From Euglena gracilis (Eukaryota > Euglenida > Euglenophyceae > Euglenales): a DNA stretch of 64,000 bases. Below the pieces are notes generated by a model that saw only the letters and a list, made by a program, of their open reading frames with translations, was not told where the DNA came from and did not search any database. How positions within the stretch are numbered: the stretch's first letter is position 1; every line of letters begins with the position of its first letter. Shown here in pieces: positions 43,634-54,050 of this stretch. Location: NCBI GenBank assembly GCA_039621445.1, contig CP154954.1:61439858-61503857 (forward strand), read 5' to 3'. The translations under genes were made by a program, and so were the position numbers.

Positions 43634-44027
43634 CGCAAATGCGGCTGTTTTAACGGTGGGTCCGCGAATGCGGGTTGGGTCCGTAGACCCTTGGGGGGGG
43701 GGTGTACCGCCGAAGCGGCTTGGGTCCGAAGACCCTTGAAGGGGGGGGCACCGCTGAAGCGACTTGTTGTAGGGGGAGGGGCGCCGCTAATGCGGTTTTG
43801 GTTCGAAAACCCAGTTGTGGGGGGGTACCGCCGAAGCGGCTGGGGCGTCCGCCCCTTGTATGGAAAAATTTTCCACCGCAGAAGCGGGTTGGGCATGTCG
43901 TCCCTTGTGGATAAAAATTTTCTGTCGTTAAAGCGACTTGGGCATACGCCCCTTGTAAGGAAAAATTTCCCGTCGCCGTAGCGACTTCATCTGCATTCTG
44001 CAGTCCACGAAGCGAACCTATTAACAA
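43634..44027 (-). repeat. gag: G2 gag N-terminus with degenerate repeats of about 60 bases
   Basis: The segment encodes imperfect copies of a unit built on a GCTGAAGCGGCTTGGG-like core followed by ...CCCTTG. Each lies about 45-65 bases from the next, with G runs between. The minus-strand reading from 44027 starts LRGLQNADEVATATGNFSLQ and goes through the repeats. G3 has the same array at 48806-49240; G1 has none. Confidence 0.6.
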
Positions 44028-44272
44028 ACATAGTTAATAGGTGCGTTTGCAGTGTGCGCATGTGCGCTTTGCATTTCTGATGAAAAATTGGGAAATTGTT
44101 TGTGAAAATCGTTAAAATTGTAAAAATTGTAAATTCTTTTTGCTAAACACCCAAAAAGGTAAGCAAAGGTGGGGGCTCAGAGGCTTTGTGATGCAGCCGT
44201 AGCCACTTGTGCCACTGAGACACCTCTCCCGTGCGTACGCACCTTTTTCTGAGTTTTTCTGTGGTCGTTCGA
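44028..44272 (-). other. G2 leader
   Basis: Untranslated leader shared with G3 at 58145-58380 (AT-rich block with repeated AAAATTGT and a CCAAAAAGGTAAGCAAAGGT segment). No coding domain seen. Confidence 0.55.
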
Positions 44273-44295
44273 CCGTTAAACCTATTCTGCTACCA
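44273..44295 (-). other. G2 primer binding site
   Basis: On the minus strand TGGTAGCAGAATAGGTTTAA follows the LTR directly, as in G1. Confidence 0.7.
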
Positions 44296-44716
44296 AGTGT
44301 ACGTCCCACCCCCGCTTTTCTACTTATGCTTTCCTCCTGAAAAGCCCGTGGGGGGAGTAACAATAAAATTTGTTTCCGTTTTTCCCTTTTGAATGCAAAG
44401 CACACAAGAAGAAGAATTGGTGGGACCGCAGTCCCTTATATGAAAGTGACTTTTGCTCTTTCGAGCTTTGCAAAATAAAGAAGTAAAACTTGTATTCAAA
44501 TGGGACTTCGCCCTCAGAATTCTAAAAGAGAATTGCAAAGCACCAAACCCAAAAACCTTGAATTACTTTCGCTAAGCTTTTGCTAGCTCTGAGATTCTCT
44601 CTTTGTCTTATGGTTTAACCGTGCCACTGTGTACAGCCCGGCCGTAGCCAGATTGTATGCCGTAGCCCATTGTATCTGGTACACAGTGCCATGGCAGATT
44701 GGCGGCCTGGTACACA
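44296..44716 (-). repeat. G2 5' LTR (421 bp)
   Basis: Starts TGTGTACCAGG and ends GACGTACACT on the minus strand. It is similar to the G3 LTR at 58403-58836 and shares ends, but little else, with the G1 LTR. Confidence 0.8.
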
Positions 44717-44733
44717 ACGCATTCCTGGCGTCC

Positions 44734-45444
44734 TACAACGAGGATTCGGAGTTCTCACCCCCCTCCCTGCCCGAGGCCAGGGGTCCCTCATCTAAAGAGG
44801 AGATTTTGAACCGACATTGTGTTTTTTGTTGTGTTTTGTGTCATTGCGGTGACGTTGGTTCGGGCAGGGAGAGCAAGAACGGTAACATTTGGACGAATGG
44901 TGGTTGTGTTATCTACAAAGGGAGCACTTTTGTCGGTTTTGTGACTTTCATGGGCTTTCACCCCTTGGAGGTCTGGGTGAACGGAATCCTGTTCGACCAC
45001 GGTTGTTGTAATCCGGTGTCCCGGAAGACAAAGAAGATGATCCACTTCGCGAACGTGATCGCGATGAATCGCGATGTTTATATCGTTTGTAAGGGGGTGG
45101 GGTGCTCGACCACGAGGTACCGCGTTCTTGTCCGCGGTCGCGGAACGGTGATCGGGACCTTTGTCGATAACCCGAAGCTTGTGATTGTCCAGCTTTGTGT
45201 GAAACCCCAGAGGAGCGTTGGCTCCGCGAGGATTTTGAACCTCTTGGACTCTGATATTGCTTTCGCGCAACAGGGTGGGGGAAGTCTCGGGACGTATGCC
45301 CCGATTTGTTGCACAAAAAGCAATTTTTGTCAGAAGATTGGTCCGATTAGGGCGGATATCGCGTTTTTGTGTCTCCCCTTGGGATTTTTGTATGTTTGCC
45401 CTATCCTCGTGGTGATTTTGGAGACGAAGCCTTTTGTAGGGCAC
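44734..45444 (-). pseudogene. gag: G3 nucleocapsid
   Basis: Reads CNKSGHTSRDF in the first knuckle (last Cys lost), then the SR-rich linker (SRSRSGSSSLSSG), and a second knuckle region near 44910. It ends where the G2 LTR begins. The antisense strand is open for 272 residues over this stretch, which I take as a shadow. Confidence 0.6.
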
Positions 45445-45501
45445 TGACCGTACCGCAGGGAGACCAGCCGTAGGGTGGTGGGTGTAAGCCGATTATATCC
45501 G

Positions 45502-46098
45502 TCACAACACTTGTGAGAGTTTCATTTGTTTGGAAACATATTTCCATCGTTGGTCAAGAGTGAGGTTGTTGTCCGCCAGTTCCTCGCGTTGGATGTCCTT
45601 GATAATTTTTCCAATGAAATGGAGGAGAACCACATCGAAGTGTTCTTTCATTTGGCTCTCTCCAAGTTCCTCAACCTTAGAAGCATATCCCAACCATTTT
45701 GAGTACCAAAGGTCGATTGACCTCCATTTTTGTTCACTGGGCGCGAATTGCCGCCAGTTTTTCTCCAGCATAATTCGTTAAATCAGACTTGAAGAAGTTG
45801 ACGCAAATTGGTCAACCAGTTCATCAAAAGAAATCCGATTCCGGATCACAAGTTGTCGGGCGCGTTCTTTTTCTTCCTTGTGGAGGCAATCAACAAATTC
45901 CATTTTGAATACCTGGGGGTTCCCGTCTTGGGTATCACCCTTCAAGTCCCAGTAGTATGTCCAGTCGCGCCAAAATTGTTTCCAAGTTGTGGGATCTCCG
46001 TACCATTGTGTCTTCACCTTGTTGGCAAGTGTAATTGTACCTTTGAAATCGCGTCGTTGGCGTGGGGTGCTGTGGTGGCATGCGCGAATGCTCATCAA
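45502..46098 (-). pseudogene. gag: G3 gag C-terminal capsid-like part
   Basis: Readings 46098-45778 and 45771-45502 contain the same blocks as G2: TTWKQFWRDWTYYWDLKG, RNRISFDELVDQFASTSSSL, KNWRQFAPSEQKW, SIDLWYSKW, HFDVVLLHF. A stop sits between the two readings. Confidence 0.7.
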
Positions 46099-48932
46099 GG
46101 ATGGTACTCATGGTACCGTAGGTACCATGGGTGTTTGGTACATTGCAGTTCCGCGATTTTTGTGGTTGTGTTTCGGTATTCCGCGACTCGGATTGTAAGG
46201 GGTCGCGGTTCCGCGATTCGGGTGTGGTAACATGCCAGGGGGGTAGGAATCCCGTTGTTCACCCGTAAATCGGGGAACCACGGTAATTTCCGCGTTTCGC
46301 GTTCGCGATCCATGGCCACTACCCGGGGTAGAGGTATGGCTCATACCGCGAATCAGTCCCGCTTCACGGAGTTCTTTTTGTAAAACCGGGGGATTCGCGT
46401 CTTTTTTGGGGTAAAAACCGGTTCCTCATCCGAAGATTCACCCTTATGGGGGTAGGCTTAAAATATGGTATAAACCGGCGATTGTAATCGCGATTGTGGG
46501 CATCTTCATGATCATGTGCATCCGATGATGCTTGTATGGGTGCACAAGCCGCGCATTTGGAATGATTGCCGTCTAACGAAGCGTGAATTGGATGCACAAA
46601 GTCGCGAGTTTGATGTCGGGCATCCGAACAGCGCGTTGTGAGCTGGAAGTCGCATTTTGACCAGCAAAAACAGTGTTTTCATGAACAAAGTGAGAGGGGT
46701 TGCGGGATTTTGCATGAATGTCGTGCAGACTCAGTGCAAAATCTTGGATACTTTGTTCCAATGAACCAACCACTTTGAAATGGTCCGAAATTCGTTCCAC
46801 ATCACCCTGCAAACGCATTATACATTTGCGGTATGAGGGTAACTCATCCAAAAGTGGTAGTTTGTCAACAATGGAGTCAAAATACGCTGAAAGCTTTGGA
46901 AAAGTGGTGTCCAAGAATTGGACCCGTTTAGCCAAAGTTTCCGTTGCGATTATAAAGGCGTTCAACCTATTCTCGGTTTGTGGGGTTGAAGTACCCAACG
47001 TGGGTTGGGATACCCCTACTGTATTTTCATCGGTTTTCTGATCCATCATTGTAGAAAGTCGGTTCTCCGAAACCGAAAATTTTCGTTTTAGTGCGAGAAC
47101 TTGTTGGGTGACCGAGTTTTCGGTCCTCATCAAGGGTTCACAAAATTCTTGTAAGATTTCCTGGTTTCTTGCGAGCATTTGGTCATAAAATGTGCGAGAA
47201 TCAGTGGGTAGTTCGACTTCGCGAACCGTTTGTCCATTCGAGGATGGTTGGAGTCCGGAGACCCTTGCAGAAAGTGCTTGTACGCGTTTTTGTGAGTGGG
47301 AAGTGGTGAATTGTAAGGTTTTGTTTTGGGTATTCAAATCCGCAAGCGAGGTTTCAATGCCGGTGATATCCGGAATTGAGTTTTAAATACCTTTGCACCG
47401 TTTGTGTAAATCCGCAAACGTAGATTCGACTTTGTTCACATCCGCTTGTAACTGATTGTGCAAATCAGTTACAGTGTATCATAGTGCTCCCATACTGGGA
47501 TTTTTGGCAGAAGTTTCCGCAAAGCGGCGTTGTAAGTCTCCAGTTGCTGTTTGTAGTCCCGAAACATCCGCATAAGCGGCTTTCAGGTCTGAAATCGCAG
47601 TCTCGAGGTCCGCATTCGCGGTTTGGATGGTAGTAATGACCGTTTCTCGGTCTTGGAGTTCCGCATTCGCGGTTTGTAAGCTAAGAATTACCGCATCGCG
47701 GGATTGCAGCTCCGCCGTAGCGGTTTGTAAGCGCTTTGGAAGCAGTTTCAAGTTTTCGTGTGTCATTTCGGAACATTTCATGGAGGAAAACCTGCCGATG
47801 CACAACCTCGGCCACTTGAGTGTGCAATGTGGTCAAATTATGGAAAACTTCACCGCATTTGCAGGAAGTTTGTTCCAAACAAGCAATCCGCCTTCCAATT
47901 GCTAGAAAAAAATCTTTGTACACAGTGTTCGCGTATTTGCACAGAGTTTTAATGAAAACTCATGTTTTCATCACCCAAACGCAAAGTGCGCTCTTGGGAC
48001 TGTTGTACAACATTGGGCAGAGATGAGAAGTACTCATATGAGACATATCAGCCAAGTTCCGCACCCGTAGGCGCTTTATCCCGTTGTTGTAACCGGAAGT
48101 ACGTTTCTTGCATTGTATAAGAAAAGTTTTCCAGTTTTGTGAACAGTGGTTGTATATTTTGCCGTAAATGTGAAAGTTTTGTGTTATTCCGCGATTCCGC
48201 GGTTTGGAGGGTCTCTTGTACCTGTTTGAAGTTTTGTACCGAGCTGGGGTGCAAAAATGCGTCAAAACCTTGCTGGAGGTGCTGAAGTTCTATTGTAGTG
48301 GCGTTGAATTTCTTTTGGCAAAACTGACCAAATTCTTGGATATTGTTAAAGGAAATCCAGCTTGTCGAAAATGGCCTTGTGACTGTCTTCATCAAATTGT
48401 TGGACTTTGTTCAGTGTTTTAGCACAATTTTCGACACATGCTTCGATGTGTCGAATTTGCTGTTGTAGTGGGTGGTTCTCCGGTAAATTTGCGACTACGC
48501 GCTCAACGGTATTACTGGAGAACTCAGCTCGGTCTTCCTCGGAGTCATTGCTCATGGGAACAATGATACCGGCAGTGTCCGGGACCACCAACCGCATGTC
48601 TGCGGACCAAGGTAGAGCTGGGATTTCTCCTAATTGTGGGGGGGGGCAAGTCCCGAATGGAGCTTACCGGTGATAGGGCCTGGGGGGGGTTGCAAAAAAC
48701 AAGGTGTTTCCAACCCGTCCTCATAAGGGGGGGAGCTCTGCTGGCAATTGGGTGCCAATAGGCACTTATTGACAATATCGTTCGGGCACTCTGCCCACTT
48801 GTGAGTCAGGTTCCACAGAAGCGGTGCGGTCCGTAGGCCCATTGTAGAGTTATGTTGTACCACAACTGCGGCTGTTGTAAGGGTGGCTTCGCGGGTTGGC
48901 TCCGTAGACCCTTGGAGGGGGGGCACCGCCAA
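46095..48932 (-). pseudogene. gag: G3 gag coiled-coil part
   Basis: Broken into readings 48597-48346, 48395-48048, 47805-47479, 47337-46573 and 46597-46095. It is co-linear with G2 gag: MRLVVPDTAGI, NHPLQQQIRHIEACVENC, then a Thr/Ala/Leu/Gln-rich coiled coil with an internal repeat (ANAELQDRETVITTIQTANA), then QKRVQALSARVSGLQ. The internal repeat of about 60 bases at 47530-47730 encodes successive TANAELQ-type units. Confidence 0.65.
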
Positions 48933-49240
48933 AGTGGCTTGGGTTCGAAGACCCTTGGATGGGGGGGCACCGCCGAAGCGGCTTGTTGTAGGGGGAGGGG
49001 CACCGCTAAAGCGTCTTGGGTTCGAAAACCCAGTTGTGGGGTGGGGCTACCACCGAAGCAGCTTGGGCGTCCGCCCCTTGTATGGAAACATTTTCCACCG
49101 CAGAAGCGGCTTGGGCATCCACCCCTTGTGAGTAAGCATTTACTGACGCTAAAGCGACTTGGGCATTCGCCCCTTGTAGGGAACATTTTTCTGTCGCCGT
49201 ACAAACTTCATCTGCATTCTGCAGTCCACGAAGTGAACCT
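48806..49240 (-). repeat. gag: G3 gag N-terminus with degenerate repeats of about 60 bases
   Basis: Same kind of array as 43634-44027, with units such as QGVDAQAASAVENVSIQG and QGADAQAASVV on the minus strand. The unit is variable in length and the copies differ between G2 and G3. Confidence 0.6.
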
Positions 49241-49254
49241 ATTAACAAAGCATA

Positions 49255-49259
49255 GTTAA
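49255..49259. repeat. Target-site duplication GTTAA, left copy of E
   Basis: GTTAA is repeated at 58140-58144 on the other side of E. Both flanks are G3 leader sequence that reads on across the insertion. Confidence 0.85.
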
Positions 49260-49678
49260 TGAAAAGGTGGCTTTGGCTACTGTCCCCCCCCTGACCTCCC
49301 TTGGGCAGTGGATGAAAGAGACCCCCCTTGCTCATTGAAGAAAGGTGCAAGAACCACTCACAATTGGCCCATGTGTGCTTTATGGGGGGGGCCTTCCACA
49401 AAGGAGTCTTCCCCAACGCCCCCCCCCCCAAACCGCCCAACCACATTCTCTACCAATTCCTACTATGACGTCTGGTACTTTTTTGTGTACATATCTTACC
49501 TTTCTGTACAGGCCTTGGTACTTTGAACACAATGTTTCCCATGCTTGTGGATTGGAAGTAAAACGCCACGAAGGAGGATTGGGCAAAAAGGTTAAGGAAA
49601 AAGGAGAGATCAAAAAAAAAAGATCCTACGCAAAAGCTGAGTCCAAGAAGAAGGAGATGAAGGACTGAAAGCTTTGCA
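49260..49678 (+). repeat. E 5' LTR (419 bp)
   Basis: From TGAAAAGGTGGC to GCTTTGCA. It matches 57029-57200 plus 57886-58139. Confidence 0.9.
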
Positions 49679-49680
49679 AT

Positions 49681-49698
49681 TGGTAGCAGAGAGGTATC
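49681..49698 (+). other. E primer binding site
   Basis: TGGTAGCAGAGAGGTATC, two bases after the LTR, complementary to a tRNA ending TCTGCTACCA (initiator Met-like). About 290 bases of leader follow before the gag ATG. Confidence 0.8.
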
Positions 49699-49984
49699 CT
49701 CTACCTCGACTTGCTGTCCTACCCTACCCGTGGTTGCTGTCGTCGGAAGTCGTCCGCTGAGCGACACCGCCGAGACCAAAAAGGGGAGAAGTAAGCCTCC
49801 GAGGAGCCACTCTGATCTTCCCTCTGACCGCGTGACTGGACCCGGTCTGACCCACTCCTTTGTGGTTGGCCCCCAGTCAAAGCTTTTTACTAAGGCCAGC
49901 CGGACAAAGCCCACCCCCGGGGACAGACAAAGAAAGAGAACCCTCTCAAGTGTGAAAAGCCATAGCGTGAGCCTGTGAGCCGCC

Positions 49985-50855
49985 ATGACTGAGTCACCAC
50001 CGCCTGAACAAGAGCATGAGCATCAGTCCACTCTACAGGACATCGAGGAGAAGCTGAAGGACCTCGAGCTCAGAGTCTTCGGCCACGAGTCCAAGGACTC
50101 GTCAACCCCTCTCGTTTCACCGTTCACACCACACTCTTTTTGGGAGAAGAGGATTGAGAAGTTCAAGGGTAGCTTGGAGTTGAAAGAAAGTTCCGTGACA
50201 GCCAAACTCCCTCCTATCCCGTTGCCTTCGTTTGATGGTTCGGACCTTGAAGCCTTTTTGAAAGAGTTTGAACGTTGGTTGCGTCTTTTCGGTTTGAAAA
50301 GTGCCCCAGAAGCTTTCCAGTTGGCTCATCCAATGTGTTGTTCCCAAGTACAGAAAATTTGTTGAAAAGGTTGTTGAGGAGCAGCCCCAGCTTGACAAAG
50401 TGCTTTTAGCATTGTCACAACTGTTTCCGAAGCTTGAGAACGACCTTACGCTTCGGGAGTCCCTTGACCATCTCCAGTCCCTTTCAGCCACCCCAGACCC
50501 AGCCACAGTGAAAAGGTTGTTGGTTGAGTTTGAGGACGTGACAGCCAGAATGTCAAAGGGAGCTTTGGGAGACCAGGAAAAGTACCTCTACCTCTCCGAG
50601 AAAATTCACCCCAAGATGTTTTTTATACACAAGGAGGACATAAACTTATGAGGACTTGAAAGTTTGCTTGCTGGAAAAAGCCCAAGGGGATTGGTTGGAA
50701 CGTCATCTTCAAAAGAAAATTTCGCTGCATACTCTCCAGGAAACACCCCAGCCACAAAAATCCCAAGGAAACTTGCCCATGGTTGATTCCCAGGGTTCTT
50801 CATCTTCCAAGCCTTCAGGGTTTTCCCAGGTTCAAGGCAAAGGAAAGGGCAAATG
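49985..50855 (+). pseudogene. gag: E gag
   Basis: Starts at the ATG at 49985 (GCCATGACT context). The N-terminus has a short coiled coil (LQDIEEKLKDLELRVFG). The capsid-like part includes PPIPLPSFDGSDLEAFLKEF and ERWLRLFGL, then after a frame change near 50340 PKYRKFVEKVVEE, LRESLDHLQSLSATPDPATVK and LGDQEKYLYLSEKI. A second frame change near 50650 leads to AQGDWLERHLQKK and a Gln/Gly/Lys tail ending at a TGA (50855). The PSFDG..LE.FL.EFERWL pattern is typical of Ty3-like gag proteins. Confidence 0.7.
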
Positions 50856-51470
50856 AGTTTACCCCAAAGGCAAAGGAAGTGGTCCTGCCAAAGGCAAGGG
50901 CAAAGGCAAGGGTTTTTCCCATGTGCAAGGTGTGCAAAGTCAGCCCAACCAACCTGGACCCCCTCAGTTTTCTGTTTCTCTTTGGTGCAAGTTTTGTGGG
51001 AAGAAAGGTCATTATGAGGACAAATGTTGGACAAAACAAAAAGAGGAAAGAAAAGCAAAAGCAAAGGAGAAAAGTTCACCCCCATCCTCACAAACCCCAA
51101 CACAACAACCTGATTCAGCCAAAAAGAGGAAAATTGACACACTCCACATTTTGAAAGGTGCATCCCTCATCACCAATGTGACCATCAATGGGACATCCCT
51201 CAAGGCCATCATCGACAGTGGTGCAACGACAAGTGCCATTGCCCGGAAATGTGTTCCACCAGGTGCAATCATCAGATCGATGGTTGTCCCCATCCAAGTT
51301 GGAAATGGAGATGTGATTTTTTCGGATGGAACAGCCGAGCTCACTCTCCAATTTGGGGAGAGCATTTTGAAGCAAGGCGTTGGCCATCCAAACAAACGCT
51401 TTTGAAGCCGTTTTGGGCATGGATTTTCTGACCAATGAAAAAGTGGGTGGTCTTTTGACACAACCCCCCC
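50856..51470 (+). pseudogene. pol: E nucleocapsid zinc knuckle and aspartic protease
   Basis: After the TGA the same frame has a Lys-Gly run, then WCKFCGKKGHYEDKCW (Cys at 50986; a perfect C-x2-C-x4-H-x4-C). The protease follows: ASLITNVTINGTSLKAIIDSGATTSAIA with DSGA at 51214, a hydrophobic strand VVPIQVGNGDVIFSDG, and, after a frame change near 51385, NAFEAVLGMDFLTNE. These give the active-site and LG-x-DFL motifs of a retropepsin. The active site is intact. Confidence 0.85.
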
Positions 51471-51477
51471 TTGCAAG

Positions 51478-52095
51478 TTGCTCGTGGAAGGAAAAAAGGA
51501 TCCTTTGATGGAAAATGATGGTTCAAGGATTCACCGAATTTACCGACTCTTCAAAAGGGAAAGTTACACACTTGTCCCCAATGTCAAAAAAGAAGTTCTT
51601 TCTCGTTTGGAAATCAACGATTTTGACATCGAGGTGGACATATTTCAAAACCACAGAAATTTCCAAGAGGCTCGGTATTGTACCCGGGCGAATAACTCAT
51701 TTTTCTACGATTGGAGTCGGATTGGAGAAAAGGAAAGTTCCATTTTGTGGGCGAACCCACCTTTTTCGGTGCTTGACCGAGTTTTGACCAAGGTGGCCAT
51801 GTAACCTCTCCGGGTGGTTTTAGTTTGCCCGGATTGGGGAGATTGTTATTGGAGACGAATTTCGGAAAAGCTCTCCATTGCCCAAGTTCAAGTCCCCAAT
51901 GGCGTGGAAACGTACCGTTCCGATTTTCAAGAAAAAGCATTGCCAGCCCCACAATGGAATACAGTTGTTTCGGTTTTGGATTCCAAGTCAAAAAGCATCC
52001 CGATTTGGGAGTTGGACCCCAAGATCGTGAAATGGATTTTGAGGAAATGTCAGAAATGGGATTTAGAGCATTTGGTGAATGAAATCAAAAAGTAA
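51478..52095 (+). pseudogene. pol: E Dam-like domain between protease and RT
   Basis: Reads SRLEINDFDIEVDIFQNHRN, SFFYDWSRIGEKESSILWAN then PPF (NPPF at 51754-51765), SVLDRVLTKVAM, a TAA at 51802, and PLRVVLVCPDWGDCYWRRIS, followed by a beta-rich tail (WNTVVSVLDSKSKSIPIWEL). The order D-x-F, D-W, LWANPPF, helix, VVLVCPDW and C-YW is the same as in the K' and G domains and in DIRS elements. NPPF is an accepted form of the NPPY motif of N6-adenine methyltransferases. The domain lies upstream of RT, not after RNase H as in DIRS elements. Confidence 0.65.
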
Positions 52096-52139
52096 CCCAA
52101 AGTGAGTGTGGAGGGCATGGAAAGGGAGATTAAGAGAAT

Positions 52140-52580
52140 ATTGATGAAATCCCGTTGACTCCCCCCGTTTCACCCATCTCCTCTTTGCCCCACGACTCTC
52201 TTTTTCAGATGGAGAAAATCTCAAGTGTCATCGAAGTGGGTGCCGAAGTATCAATTGAAGTTGACTTGACCTTCACCGAGAAGGACTACAAGCCGCCAAC
52301 AATGGTATCAAGTTTTGAAGAATTGGAATTCAATGGAGCCGACGGTATGGAAGTCCGAGGTACACCCCCTTCCCCCTTCACCGTTTCGGATCGAGAATTT
52401 TCCAAGGTGTGTGAAAGATTTTTGCAACAAATTGCCGTTCCACAAAAAGATGGTTTGTTTGACAAGGAAACCGAGAACCTTCATGGTGATTTGCAAGGTG
52501 ACCTAGCCCGTTTTGAAAAGGAACCCCAACTGACAGTGCTCCTTGAAAAGTACATGGAAATTTTTGGTCCTCTCCCGAGA
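52140..52580 (+). pseudogene. pol: E protease-RT spacer
   Basis: Open reading from 52155 with an acidic, Pro/Ser-rich segment and EIFGPLPRPG at its end. The motif Y-x-[DE]-[IV]-F...LP.PG comes just before the RT fingers in Ty3-like elements, so the RT should follow here on the plus strand. It is instead on the minus strand. Confidence 0.65.
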
Positions 52581-52584
52581 CCCG

Positions 52585-53115
52585 GCATGGGTTTTCAACT
52601 CGTCCAATGTGATTTGGTTTTCCTTCATTTCCGAAATCACCCTTTCCATAAGGTCTTGAAAAATTGCGGGTGCGGCTTGAATTCCAAATGGCATGCAATT
52701 CCATTGCCAAACTTGACCATTTGGGGTGACAAATGCGGTGAGTTCTTTTTCCCTTTCACTCAAACCGTCTTGCCAAAACCCACTTATTAGGTCGAGTTTT
52801 GATTTCCATCGACATTGGGACAAATTTTTGACCATTTGTTCCATATTTGGTAAAAATGCCGAATGAATTTTCACCTGGTCGTTGACTTTTTTGTATTGGC
52901 CCACCATCCTTTTCGATTGGCTTTCCTTCTTCTCCACCAAAAATGTTGGAGAACAATGGGTTGGGGTCTTTCCTTTGGGGTAGCTCTCCACCAACCCACT
53001 TTCCACCAATTCATTCACTTGTTTGTGAATTTCCATGGAATCCTTTTCGCTCATTTGCCAACATTTCACCCTCCCCTTGAACTCATCCTTGGGTTCCAAT
53101 CCAAAGGTTGCAAAT
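52585..53115 (-). pseudogene. pol: E reverse transcriptase, inverted segment (fingers and palm)
   Basis: Minus-strand reading within a larger open frame. It has FGLEPKDEFKGRVKCW, HKQVNELVESGLVESYPKG, CSPTFLVEKKESQSKRMVGQ, KVNDQVKIHSAFLPN, SKLDLISGFWQDGLSE, FVTPNGQVWQWNCMPFGIQA and FQDLMERVISEMKEN. These are RT blocks up to the one before the active-site box. All else in E is on the plus strand, and the missing box (GAFFDDVGVG) is on plus right after this segment. So about 530 bases have been inverted in place. Confidence 0.85.
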
Positions 53116-53460
53116 TTGTTGGAACCGAAAAATGGCCAAAGGGAAAGTTTTGTTGGAGCATTTTTCGATGATGTCGGGGTGGGAGCATCGACCATCACCG
53201 AACATTTGTTTTTGTTGGAGGAACTTTTCAAAGTGGTGAAAAAGCACAAGCTCCGAATCAAGTTGACCAAGTGAGACTTTTTAAAGAAACCTTCGAGTAC
53301 CTTGGTTTTTCGGTTCAATGGGGATCATGGAGGCCTAGTGAGAAAAAGATTCAAGCCTTGGTGGATTTCAAAGTAAAAATTTTGAAAGACCTCCGTGCTT
53401 TTTTGGGAGCTTGCAACTTTTTTCGTCGCCATGAAAGCATTCAGATTTTAAAGTGCGGAC
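53116..53460 (+). pseudogene. pol: E reverse transcriptase C-terminal part
   Basis: Contains SFVGAFFDDVGVGASTITEH (FFDD box near 53160), LEELFKVVKKHKLRIKLTK, then in another frame YLGFSVQWGSWRPSEKKIQA and LKDLRAFLGACNFFRRH. The catalytic Asp pair is present. A frameshift lies near 53275. Confidence 0.8.
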
Positions 53461-54050
53461 TTGACCGATCTTCTCAAGAAAAATGCAAGATTTGTTTGGA
53501 CCCAAAAAGAAGAAAAGCTCATCGAGGACATCAAGCAAAAACTTTTGGATGCGGTGCCCCTTGGGGTACCACGGTCATGTGGAGAAATGATTGTCATTAC
53601 CGATGCCTCCGACCGGGGGGGGGGGAGGTGGCACGATTTTTCAATGACAATCATTGGACCCTCTCAAGTCCCTCACGGTTACGCAACCCAAGGTATGTCC
53701 AAAGAAGGTGTGCTCATTAACAATTACCCAAATGAATTTCGGTTGGTACCCATCGGGCATTGGAATGGTGCCCCACAAAAGGTCCCGTTGTTCAACTTTT
53801 GAACAAGAACTTTTGGCCGGTGTGCTAATTTTTTTCAACGCAAAGTCGAATTTTGCAAGGTTTGCCGGTTGTTTGGTTTTGTGATCATGAGGCCCTCAAG
53901 AATTTCTTGGACAAAGAACCCCCCGTGAATCAAAGATTGAGACGTTGGTTTTGTTTTTTGGGTCAATTCAAGATCAAGATGGTGCATACACGCGGAATGA
54001 AGAATGAGTGGTGTGATTGGTTGTCAAGGAGTCATTTTGACCAAAAGTTC
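53461..54050 (+). pseudogene. pol: E RNase H
   Basis: Reads FVWTQKEEKLIEDIKQKLLD, VITDASDRGGGRW, FEQELLAGVLIFFNAKSNFA, LWFCDHEALKNFLDKEPP and NEWCDWLSRSHF. The acidic residues at DAS, E, DHE and D-W-LSR are in the expected order. There are three frame changes. Confidence 0.8.

Larger units (their letters stand above)
39344..44716 (-). mobile_element. G2: 5' part of a G element
   Basis: 5' LTR, PBS, leader, gag and nucleocapsid on the minus strand; interrupted at 39343 by K'. Its LTR is inserted in the G3 nucleocapsid at 44716/44717. The pol part is not seen in the window. Confidence 0.8.

Noticed and set aside
43634-44027. CRISPR-like array of spaced repeats
   Set aside because: Units are degenerate and vary in length, they lie in frame within gag, and the context is a eukaryotic retroelement. 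The same holds for 48806-49240.
44629-45447. Plus-strand reading of 272 residues
   Set aside because: It is antisense to the G3 nucleocapsid; the SR-rich composition of the minus strand gives an open complement. The homologous stretch in G2 does not keep it.
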